From: Chloroflexota bacterium
GTDB taxonomy: Bacteria > Chloroflexota > Dehalococcoidia > UBA2247 > RBG-13-53-26
NCBI GenBank assembly: GCA_017885485.1
Contig: JAFNFZ010000061.1
Coordinates: forward strand, 1-6,806
Length of the DNA: 6,806 nt
Reading direction: 5' to 3'
Part shown: positions 1-5,387 of the stretch, in pieces
Numbering within the stretch: position 1 is the first letter of the stretch
Layout of the letters: each line of letters opens with the position of its first letter
The notes under the pieces: model-generated
Databases searched by the model: none
The model's input: only the letters and a program-made list of their open reading frames with translations
Told to the model about the DNA's origin: nothing
Translations under genes and position numbers: made by a program

Positions 1-397
1 GCCGATGTTCTGCAGCGTGAAGGAGTAGGTCCCTGAACACTGGCCCACCTGGATATCACTGAAACTGTAGCTTGGTGGGGTCAGCTCAATCTGAGGAGCA
101 GCGACTCCGTTCCCTGATAGTGAAGAGGTATCATCGTTGCAGTTCGAGCCAGCGGCAAAAAGACTGGCGCTCTTGGCTCCTGTTGAAGTGGGGCAAAACC
201 TCACGCTTATCGGTTGTGTAGCTCCAGCTCCCAGGGAGAAGCTTCCACTTCCAGACGTGATCTCAAACTGGTCGGCATTGGCGCCCGTTAGAGACACACT
301 CCCGGTCGCTGTGCCGCCGCCGATGTTCTGCAGCGTGAAGGAGAAGGTCCCTGAACACTGCCCTGCCTGGATAGCACTGAAACTCAAACTGGATGGG
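1..397 (-). repeat. Tandem intragenic repeat, 318-bp period
   Basis: Bases 1-79 and 319-397 are near-identical copies in the same frame, 318 bases (106 codons) apart. Both encode the opening of a HYDIN-like domain (sharing GQCSGT and the Y/FSFTLQNIG motif). The high DNA identity across this block, including third codon positions, suggests the domain array grew by recent tandem duplication. More copies are probably present left of the window. Confidence 0.85.
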
Positions 398-825
398 TCC
401 AAGGCTACGGCAGGCTCCGTTGGTGTTGTCACGGTCAAGGCATGGCCTACGAACTCACCGCGTGCCCAGGTGCCTGTCTGAGCGGGAATTCCCTCAACAC
501 TGAAGTATACGGTATCTCCTTCTTCCGCACCCGGGTCTGGAGGGTCAGCTGCAGGCACGTCCAGCAAGTAGACGTCATCAGGTATCGGCTGTCCCGCGGG
601 ATTGGTACCGGTTTCGATCTCTCGTTCCCAGGTCGTATTCCCGCCCTCTTGTAGCCAGACCCTGATTGTGGTCCCCTTCTCGGCCGGTTGACCATCTATC
701 GTCACAGAGCCGAGAAACCTGCACGGCATGTCCGCCGCAACTGCGCCGTTCGGGCTCACAAACAGGGCAAGCATTAGGACTAAAACGGCAGCCTCTATGA
801 TTCTTGATCTATATCGTAGCCACAT
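1..825 (-). CDS. Secreted protein with HYDIN/ASPM-like beta-sandwich repeats (3' end beyond window)
   Basis: This reading frame has no stop from the ATG at 823-825 to the left edge, giving 275 residues of a longer protein. An AGGAGG ribosome binding site lies 7 bases before the ATG. Residues 1-31 form a signal peptide: basic MWLRYRSR, then a hydrophobic stretch ending in AVA-A. Residues 33-135 form one domain (GSVTIDGQPAEKGTTI, then EEGDTVYFSV, then QTGTW), a pattern I remember from Chloroflexota surface proteins. A roughly 106-residue repeat follows, from about 139 to 242 (SLSFSAIQAGQCSGTFSFTL, later ISVRFCPTSTGAKSASL). A second copy starts near 245 and is cut by the edge. The repeat resembles ASPM-SPD-2-Hydin / choice-of-anchor-D beta-sandwiches. 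Cysteines recur at GQCSG and RFCP. The likely role is extracellular binding or a structural spacer; no catalytic motif is seen. It is separated by 800 bases from the upstream gene, so it is probably its own transcription unit. The domain calls come from memory of families. Confidence 0.88.
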   Translation of the reverse strand, partial: MWLRYRSRIIEAAVLVLMLALFVSPNGAVAADMPCRFLGSVTIDGQPAEKGTTIRVWLQEGGNTTWEREIETGTNPAGQPIPDDVYLLDVPAADPPDPGAEEGDTVYFSVEGIPAQTGTWARGEFVGHALTVTTPTEPAVALDPSSLSFSAIQAGQCSGTFSFTLQNIGGGTATGSVSLTGANADQFEITSGSGSFSLGAGATQPISVRFCPTSTGAKSASLFAAGSNCNDDTSSLSGNGVAAPQIELTPPSYSFSDIQVGQCSGTYSFTLQNIG

Positions 826-1626
826 CTTGATTCCTCCTTCTAGATTTGCGCAGGACACCTTCTCTGGGTACTACGGAGAATTCAGCGTAGAAGTTCCACC
901 AATTAACCTAGTGCCCAGGGAAGGCTCGCAATAAAGACAGAAGTCAAGCACATTGTGTCAGAACCTCCGCTTACACAAGTATAGGTACCCTCCATTATAC
1001 ACCTTAGAGCTACATAATACATCCCCACGTTCTGGCTGCTGATGTCTCAGACAGTAGAGGAACCAGTAGTCAAAGCAGGCATTCCCAGTATCATTCTTGT
1101 CATATTACTGCTCCCTGCGGTTGAGCCAGGCGTGCGGTCTGAACTGCTCGCGGGCTAACGTCTGCCCGACGGATTGGAGCAATATGACAGAGCATTACGA
1201 CGAGACAAGTAGTTTAGGCCATGCACATTGCCAGTGAACTATGCTTGAATTGCTTCCCTGCGCGGCAAAACTTAACTGCGGTTGACAGTCAAACGTACGA
1301 ACTACTATATCTTGTTACGCAAGTGCAGTCAGTCCGAAAGGAGAGGGGTTTCCCCAGCCCTCGCTTCCACGCCCTTGACGACATGAAGATCAGGCCAAGC
1401 GGGGGTCCCCTTCTTGAATCCCTATCCAAGGGACAGGACTTGTCCCAAGCTTTTCAGTGGCTCGCAACCGTCTTCCGGGCCGAGGTCAATCACCATAGCC
1501 ACCCTGTTCCGTCAGACCCGGATTCCGTATTAAGCAACAAGACCATGCGCCAAGACAAGCGAAAGCTGCACTATCAATCTGTTGTCTGTCTCTTTCTCTT
1601 CTGTCTTTTCTTACCAACATCTCCCT
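826..1626. other. Spacer without a supportable gene
   Basis: About 800 bases separate the end of the dockerin gene (1627) from the start of the HYDIN-repeat gene (825). I found no coding frame here with a ribosome binding site or a recognisable domain. A minus-strand TATAAT occurs at 994-999 without a good -35 partner, and a plus-strand TTGACA at 1282-1287 has only a poor -10. The stretch 1581-1612 is pyrimidine-rich on the plus strand, so purine-rich in a transcript reading through from the 1627-2628 gene. No convincing intrinsic terminator follows that gene. The spacer may contain decayed sequence, but I cannot name a source. Confidence 0.6.
833..838 (-). promoter_or_regulatory. Ribosome binding site of gene 1-825
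   Basis: AGGAGG on the minus strand, 7 bases before the ATG at 825. It fixes the start of the left-edge gene and is strong evidence that this frame is translated. Confidence 0.85.
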
Positions 1627-2628
1627 CTAGGGAGCGTAGCAATCTCCCACTTGCCCATAGTTAGAATACAATAGTGCATAGTCACCAAGGTCCACTGCCT
1701 CATTGCGGTTGAAGTCGCAGTTGTCATTCCAGTTGGCGTCACCCGGGATTGAGCCATAGGCAACATAAAGCGCGGAATAGTCAGCAAGCGTAATCACGTC
1801 ATCATCCGTGGCGTCCCCCTCCCGCAGGGTGCCAAAATTGACGGGAGTAGTTGCACAGGCAACGACTTCGACGTCTATCGCCAGTTGACTCAGGGCATGG
1901 GAAGACTTGACACAGATATCGTAGGTGCCGGGGGTCACACCGGAAACACCAAAGTCGCCTGCGTCGTCCGTAGTCGGGGTCTCGGTCGCGACCAGTACGT
2001 TACTCTGCCAGAAGTTCACAGTGAGGTCGGTTATCCAGCTATCGTGGGGAGGAGCATCTCGTCCCTGAAGGTCGACATGTCCATCCAGTGTAGTCTCGCA
2101 AGCAACAATAATAACGTTGCCATTTGTAGCTGCTCCAGACAACTCATCATCAAACCCGACATAAACAGCAGTTTTTCTAAGTGCAGGGGTGAAGACGAAA
2201 GTGAGTGCGGTCCCGACCGTAACCGCCTTGGCATGAAACGTTACTGTCGCCAGCACGAAATCAGTGGTCACCGGAGGGCTCGTAGGCGTCCCAACCGAAG
2301 CCTCATAGTCTATGGTGCCCGCGGCATTGCTATGCGTGTTTGTCATCACGCTGCCGAGGGCACTACCCGGAGTGATGCTGACCACCTCAAGATAGGTGGT
2401 GTCGAAGTTAAGGTGCGCCCCGGCCGAGTTCACCTCTGCGCCCCCGCTGTTGGTGACCTTGATGTCCACAGTGAAGTCCTGCGACACCATCACTGTCTTC
2501 GGGGTAGGATCAACGATCATGCCCACTCCGTCGGCCGCGCCGACTGAAACCCCGGACACTACCCCCAAAGCGAGTGCCAGGCACACAACCAGCCCCAGGC
2601 TAATCAACCTCTTTCTCATCTCATCCAT
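1627..2628 (-). CDS. Secreted cohesin - prealbumin-like - dockerin protein
   Basis: This encodes 333 residues. The ATG at 2628 is preferred over the ATG three codons later because AGGAGG lies 9 bases before it. Residues 1-32 form a Sec signal peptide (RKRL, then a hydrophobic core). Residues 34-175 are a cohesin-type beta-sandwich: GMIVDP, FTVDIKV, the helix-like turn AGAHLNFDTTYLEVV, then LTFVFTPA. Residues 180-267 form a prealbumin/carboxypeptidase-regulatory-like fold (GHVDLQGR, TTDDAGDFGVSGVTPGTYD). Residues 271-330 are a dockerin with two calcium-binding F-hand loops. Loop 1 uses D272, T274, D276, T280 and D283; loop 2 uses D305, N307, N309, D313 and D316. Cohesins bind dockerins outside the cell, so a protein with both could be a link in a chain. 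It is the second gene of an operon, 35 bases after the 475-residue homologue. No enzyme domain is present. The dockerin call is the strongest; the exact fold of the middle domain is less certain. Confidence 0.94.
   Translation of the reverse strand: MDEMRKRLISLGLVVCLALALGVVSGVSVGAADGVGMIVDPTPKTVMVSQDFTVDIKVTNSGGAEVNSAGAHLNFDTTYLEVVSITPGSALGSVMTNTHSNAAGTIDYEASVGTPTSPPVTTDFVLATVTFHAKAVTVGTALTFVFTPALRKTAVYVGFDDELSGAATNGNVIIVACETTLDGHVDLQGRDAPPHDSWITDLTVNFWQSNVLVATETPTTDDAGDFGVSGVTPGTYDICVKSSHALSQLAIDVEVVACATTPVNFGTLREGDATDDDVITLADYSALYVAYGSIPGDANWNDNCDFNRNEAVDLGDYALLYSNYGQVGDCYAP
1635..2019 (-). repeat. 385-bp duplicated block, copy 1 (partner 6422-6806)
   Basis: Bases 1635-2019 align to 6422-6806 without gaps, with about 22 differences by hand count. 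They are very uneven: about 15 in the first 106 bases (second F-hand), about 6 in the next 79, and one in the last 200 (prealbumin-like domain). The match reaches the window edge, so its true right end is unseen. The pattern points to recent duplication or gene conversion with a boundary inside the dockerin. Confidence 0.85.
2160..2540 (-). repeat. Duplicated cohesin module, copy 1 (partner 5921-6301)
   Basis: The cohesin-coding part of 1627-2628 aligns without gaps to 5921-6301 at a fixed offset of 3,761 bases. Identity is about 89% by hand count, with only one difference in 2281-2340. Beyond the module the two genes differ completely: a prealbumin-like domain and dockerin here, Calx-beta and a membrane anchor there. 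Confidence 0.8.
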
Positions 2629-2637
2629 GTTTTCTTT

Positions 2638-2643
2638 CCTCCT
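2638..2643 (-). promoter_or_regulatory. Ribosome binding site of gene 1627-2628
   Basis: AGGAGG on the minus strand, 9 bases before the ATG at 2628 and 18 before the next in-frame ATG at 2619. It therefore decides for the longer start. It lies entirely in the 35-base gap after the upstream stop, as expected for an operon. Confidence 0.8.
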
Positions 2644-2663
2644 TTTTTACTAATATTTGCCCT

Positions 2664-4091
2664 CTAAGGGGCGTAGCAATCTCCCGATTGCCCGTAGTTA
2701 GAATACAGTAGTGCGTAGTCGCCAAGGTCCACTGCCGCATTGCGGTTGAAGTCACAGTTGTCATTCCAGTTGCCATCACCCGGCTCCGAGCCGTAGGCGG
2801 CATAGAGCAGTGCATAGTCGGCAAGGGAGACAGCGTCGTCGTTGTCGGCATCTCCCTCACGGAGGGCGCCGAAAGGAACCGAAGCAGTTTCACAAGCAGA
2901 GATTTCCACTCCTGTCGCCAACTCGCTCAGGGCACGCGGAGACTTGACACAGATATCATATGTGCCGGCCGCGACATCGGGAACGGTGAAGTTCCCCGCG
3001 TTGTCTGTAGTTACATTCTCAGTCCTCCCAACCGTGCTATCTTGTACGAACGTCACGGTGAGATCGGTTGTCCAGCTAACATCGGGAGCAGCAGGTCGTC
3101 CCTGAAGGTCGACATGTCCCTCCAGTATAGTGTCGCAAGCAACAATAATAACGTTGCCATCTATTGCTGCCGCAGCATCCAAAGCATTATCAGCGCCAAC
3201 ATACACACAGGTCTCTCTAATCGCCGGAGTGAAGACAAAGGTGAGTGCGGTACCGGCCGTAACCGTCTTAGCATGGAGTTCGACCGTGGCCAGGACGAAG
3301 GCACCGGTGACCGCCGGGTTCCCCATGCCAACCCCAGCCACATAATCTATCGTGCCTGCGGTATTGTCATAGTCACTCTCTATCTCATCACCAAGGGCAG
3401 TTCCCGGAGTGATGCCCAGCACCTCAAGATAGGTAGTGTCGAAATCAAGGTGAGCCCCGGCTGCATTCACCCCCCCTTCTCCACTGATGGTAACGCTGAT
3501 GTCCACCGCAAAGCTTTCGCTTGCCCCCACCTCCTTGGGGGTGGGCTCAATTACCATGCCAGCGGTTGCGGCAGTTATGATCACACTGCCATCTCCTACC
3601 GCGCCGGGATCCAAAAGGTTATCCCCTCCAAAATAAACAGACGTCTGTCTGGCTGCGGGGGCGAAGACAAACGTGATTGCGGTACCTCCCGGAGGTGTAG
3701 TTGCCTTAGCACGGAACTCTACGGTGGCCAGGACGAAATCATCCGTAACCGCCGGGCTGCCGATGCCGACCGCAGCATCGTAGTCCATGGTGCCTGCCGT
3801 GTTATCATATTCGTTTTGCGGCACGAAGCCGAGGGCAGTTCCAGGCGTGACGCTAACTACCTCTAGATAATTGGCGTCGAAGTCAAGATGAGCCTCGGCC
3901 GAATCGACCCCTTCACCCTCGCTAACGACAGTCCTGATATCCACGGTGAAGCTTTCATTTACTCCTACCGTCTTTGTTGCAGGATCAATGACCATGCCCA
4001 CGGGGCCGGCTGAAACCCCGGAGGCCATCCCCAGGGTCAGGGCCAGGCACGTAAGGAGCACCGAGGCTAGGCTAATCAATCTCTTTTTCAT
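2664..4091 (-). CDS. Secreted double-cohesin - prealbumin-like - dockerin protein
   Basis: This encodes 475 residues. The ATG at 4091 has GAGAGG 9 bases upstream. Residues 1-28 form a Sec signal peptide (MKKRL, hydrophobic core, SGVSA). Two cohesin-type domains follow at about 31-173 and 178-316. Both carry the FTVDI/FAVDI strand, the AHLDFD..YLEV turn, an FVLATVE strand and a TFVF.PA..T strand. Residues 323-409 are the prealbumin-like domain (GHVDLQGRPAAP, NFTVPDVAAGTYDICVKS). Residues 412-472 are a dockerin with two complete F-hand loops: D414/D416/D418/S422/D425 and D447/N449/N451/D455/D458. The protein could accept two dockerins and dock to one cohesin, the layout of an adaptor scaffoldin. 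That is a role inferred from architecture, not from any enzyme in the window. It is the first gene of a two-gene operon. Its two cohesins differ from each other more than the cohesins of 1627-2628 and 5388-6380 differ, so this duplication looks older. Confidence 0.95.
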   Translation of the reverse strand: MKKRLISLASVLLTCLALTLGMASGVSAGPVGMVIDPATKTVGVNESFTVDIRTVVSEGEGVDSAEAHLDFDANYLEVVSVTPGTALGFVPQNEYDNTAGTMDYDAAVGIGSPAVTDDFVLATVEFRAKATTPPGGTAITFVFAPAARQTSVYFGGDNLLDPGAVGDGSVIITAATAGMVIEPTPKEVGASESFAVDISVTISGEGGVNAAGAHLDFDTTYLEVLGITPGTALGDEIESDYDNTAGTIDYVAGVGMGNPAVTGAFVLATVELHAKTVTAGTALTFVFTPAIRETCVYVGADNALDAAAAIDGNVIIVACDTILEGHVDLQGRPAAPDVSWTTDLTVTFVQDSTVGRTENVTTDNAGNFTVPDVAAGTYDICVKSPRALSELATGVEISACETASVPFGALREGDADNDDAVSLADYALLYAAYGSEPGDGNWNDNCDFNRNAAVDLGDYALLYSNYGQSGDCYAP

Positions 4092-4100
4092 TTTCTCAAT

Positions 4101-4106
4101 CCTCTC
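4101..4106 (-). promoter_or_regulatory. Ribosome binding site of gene 2664-4091
   Basis: GAGAGG on the minus strand, 9 bases before the ATG at 4091. It is weaker than the AGGAGG sites of the neighbours but well placed. No convincing promoter hexamer pair could be fixed upstream in 4110-4200. Confidence 0.6.
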
Positions 4107-4385
4107 TTATCGTAAGATCCCCCCAATTGACGTATAGATCCGCAGTCTCCTCTATTCTCGCAGGCATGTGCAACGCCCTCTAGGCCTAACTGAATGCAGT
4201 TTAGAACCTGTTCGTTTTCGCGTCAATCACCCGTTGGTAATCCTACTTCCGTTAGGGGGGAGGTTTTGTATGCGAGATTGTGCGGTCAACTTTGGTTGGC
4301 GATGCTCATTGCGATCGTGAAGGAATTCCTGATAGCCAGAAATTCCTCGTTCCGCGCTCTTAGCGCAAATGTCATAATCTGGCCA

Positions 4386-4644
4386 ACGCCACGCGAATTT
4401 GTCCACCTTCACGGCCACACTGAATAAGCTGCCCGATGGCAAGTGCCGCATCCTTCAGCTTACTGCCAGGACCAAGGAGTTGGGCAGGGACAGCCTGGCT
4501 GTCACTCACCACGGCGCCATGTGTGGCCTCATCGACTTCTGTGTGGCGGCTAAGCAAGCGAATATAAAGCCAATCATTGGCTGCGAAGCTTATGTCGACG
4601 GGCTCGACTGCCATAGCCGAGAGCGAGCGCACAAGAATCCGTAT
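4386..4644 (+). pseudogene. dnaE: dnaE remnant: frameshifted PHP-domain fragment of DNA polymerase III alpha
   Basis: Bases 4392-4424 translate as REFVHLHGHTE and are followed at once by TAA. Shifting frame, 4423-4596 reads NKLPDGKCRI, then RTKELGRDSLAV, HHGAMCGLIDF and IKPIIGCEAYV. Joined, these match the conserved N-terminus of bacterial DnaE: FVHLH-HTEYSLLDG, ARAKELG, DHG-MYG--DFY-AA, KPIIGCE-YV. The first block keeps the HxH metal motif of the PHP domain. At the break, 19 bases stand where the family has 21 (E-Y-S-L-L-D-G), so about two bases are lost. ACG at 4386 sits where an ATG (MPREF) would be expected. The usual TDHG is THHG here. A weak match (HKNPY) continues to 4644, where a minus-strand dockerin fragment begins. 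Only about 85 of more than 1,000 residues remain, so this is a dead fragment, on the strand opposite to every intact gene here. Confidence 0.82.
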
Positions 4645-4725
4645 AGTTGGTATACAATACTGCATAGTCACCGAGGTCTACTGCCTCATTGCGGTTAGGC
4701 CTGCGCAGTTTGGTTCTGCCAGGAC
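4643..4725 (-). pseudogene. Dockerin remnant (second F-hand)
   Basis: Read on the minus strand, 4696 to 4643 encodes NRNEAVDLGDYAVLYTNY. This matches the second F-hand of the intact dockerin in 1627-2628 (NRNEAVDLGDYALLYSNY) with few DNA differences. Towards the N-terminal side the similarity continues to roughly 4725 (W, N and NC positions can be aligned) but with small insertions that break the frame. On the C-terminal side the conserved GQ-GDC ending is replaced, and the sequence runs into the dnaE fragment. No start, signal peptide or cohesin remains. It is the debris of a fourth copy of the dockerin gene family in this locus. Confidence 0.75.
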
Positions 4726-4886
4726 TCTAGCTATGGCTTACGGGTTACTGCTCCCCCGTACCGTGAGGCAAGCGATGCCAAACATCGTCGTATCTGAGTA
4801 TCAGTCGCGATTCGGCAGCCCCGAGTTAGGAATCCTCATAACAGGACGAAGTAGCTTTGGCATCTAAGACCTTCATCAGAATGTGC

Positions 4887-4907
4887 GGGCGGGGACAAGA
4901 CCCGCCC
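4887..4907. repeat. REP-like hairpin A
   Basis: A perfect 7-bp stem, GGGCGGG (4887-4893) with CCCGCCC (4901-4907), encloses a 7-base loop. It is followed by CCTACGA, which also follows the stem of the palindrome at 5353-5371. There is no T-run on either side, so it is better read as an interspersed palindrome than as an intrinsic terminator. Confidence 0.6.
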
Positions 4908-4930
4908 CTACGATCGTGGGCAAATGTAGT

Positions 4931-4949
4931 GGCGAGGTTTATCCTCGCC
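4931..4949. repeat. REP-like hairpin B
   Basis: A perfect 7-bp stem, GGCGAGG (4931-4937) with CCTCGCC (4943-4949), encloses TTTAT and is preceded by TGTAGT. It lies 23 bases after hairpin A and shares its GTAG-GGCGRG pattern. The pair looks like one composite intergenic element. Confidence 0.55.
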
Positions 4950-5039
4950 TTGTGGATGGAGATGTGGCCTCACGAACCAGGCACCTAAATCCCCAGCGCG
5001 AAATCCCTTCGGTGAACTCAGGGCAGGCCCAGACAATAT

Positions 5040-5079
5040 CAAAGCACAAAATATGAACCCAAAACGGTTTGGAGCTTTG
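5040..5079. repeat. Imperfect dyad in T/A-rich spacer
   Basis: CAAAGC (5040-5045) pairs with GCTTTG (5074-5079). Inside it, CCAAA (5059-5063) pairs with TTTGG (5068-5072) around ACGG. The sequence on to about 5112 repeats short CAAA / TTTGG-like words. It resembles low-complexity intergenic repeats common in environmental bacterial genomes. Function is unknown and the support is modest. Confidence 0.3.
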
Positions 5080-5258
5080 TCTCGATCAAATCGGGATTGA
5101 GATTTGGATTTCGACGCTCGGGTTTGTTGAGGGCCAGGGCCTTGCCCAGAGGCGCAGTATGATTCTCTCTCTACCCTGGCTGCGGAAACCTAGATGCGCC
5201 TGTCGTGGGCCGCGAACAACCTGTCCTGAAACGAGGCGAAGAAGAGCACACACCCCCA

Positions 5259-5285
5259 CCCGTCCTTCGATGAACGGAGGACGGG
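5259..5285. repeat. Palindrome CCCGTCCT / AGGACGGG
   Basis: A perfect 8-bp stem (5259-5266 with 5278-5285) encloses an 11-base loop. The TCCTTCGA and TGAACGG words match parts of a palindrome family (TCCTTCGACA...TGAACGG) that I remember from many environmental bacterial genomes. Here the centre of that element seems to be missing. Confidence 0.5.
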
Positions 5286-5297
5286 CTCCTCACCTCT

Positions 5298-5315
5298 TCC
5301 TGTCGAAGGACAGGA
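5298..5315. repeat. Hairpin TCCTGTC / GACAGGA
   Basis: A perfect 7-bp stem (5298-5304 with 5309-5315) is closed by the tetraloop GAAG. It lies 12 bases from the preceding palindrome and repeats the TCGAAGGA word in inverted orientation, so the two probably belong to one composite element. Confidence 0.5.
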
Positions 5316-5326
5316 GACTAGGACTC

Positions 5327-5377
5327 CGTAGGGGTGGAGATCCCCCGACCGCGGCGGAGATGAACTCCGCCCCTACG
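5327..5377. repeat. REP-like composite palindrome C
   Basis: Outer arms CGTAGGGG (5327-5334) and CCCCTACG (5370-5377) are perfect 8-bp inverted repeats. A 7-bp inner stem, GGCGGAG (5353-5359) with CTCCGCC (5365-5371), overlaps the right arm, so alternative folds are possible. The right half (GCGGAG, loop, CTCCGCCCCTACGA) parallels hairpin A (GCGGGG, loop, CCCGCCCCTACGA). It ends 10 bases past the stop of the anchored-cohesin gene, so it could mark or protect the 3' end of that transcript. No T-run is present. Confidence 0.55.
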
Positions 5378-5387
5378 AGTAAGTACT

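Larger units (their letters stand above)
4092..5387. other. Long spacer of gene debris and palindromic repeats
   Basis: This stretch of almost 1.3 kb between the two minus-strand operons has no intact gene. It holds, in order: about 290 bases in which I recognise nothing (4092-4385), the dnaE fragment, the dockerin fragment, about 150 unrecognised bases (4726-4880), two GC-rich hairpins (4887-4949), a T/A-rich imperfect dyad near 5040-5079, and a dense group of palindromes at 5259-5377. Such a mix is typical of a site that has repeatedly taken insertions and deletions. The promoter of the 2664-4091 operon should lie in its left part, but I could not pin it down. Confidence 0.7.

Noticed and set aside
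994..999. Minus-strand TATAAT as a promoter for the gene starting at 825
   Set aside because: No acceptable -35 hexamer at 16-18 bases and no extended -10; it lies about 170 bases from the start codon. Possible but unsupported.
1042..1158. Plus-strand 38-codon frame with a hydrophobic stretch (IILVILLLP)
   Set aside because: It has no ribosome binding site and no context, and frames this short with one hydrophobic run are expected by chance.
1282..1311. Plus-strand TTGACA with TATATC at 18 bases as a promoter
   Set aside because: The -10 is poor and there is no supportable gene downstream on that strand.
1430..1446. Hairpin GGGACA / TGTCCC as a terminator
   Set aside because: The 6-bp stem is of a size expected by chance, the T-run after it is short and interrupted, and no plus-strand gene ends there.
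1221..1664. Plus-strand open frame of 147 codons
   Set aside because: It has no ribosome binding site and no recognisable domain, and its end overlaps the 3' end of the well-supported dockerin gene on the other strand. It could hide a decayed gene, but I cannot support one.
3042..3866. Long plus-strand frame of 274 codons antisense to the double-cohesin gene
   Set aside because: It is a shadow of the coding strand. Similar antisense frames occur opposite the other cohesin genes at 1885-2547 and 6093-6353, as expected from duplicated sequence, and none has a ribosome binding site or domain.
4774..4864. 9-bp inverted repeat GATGCCAAA / TTTGGCATC, 91 bases end to end, possible MITE
   Set aside because: Several such pairs are expected by chance at this spacing in 6.8 kb, and I see no target duplication or internal structure.
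4092..5387. CRISPR array, tRNA or other RNA gene in the long spacer
   Set aside because: The repeats are irregularly spaced palindromes without unique spacers, and no cloverleaf or TPsiC-like arm was found by eye.
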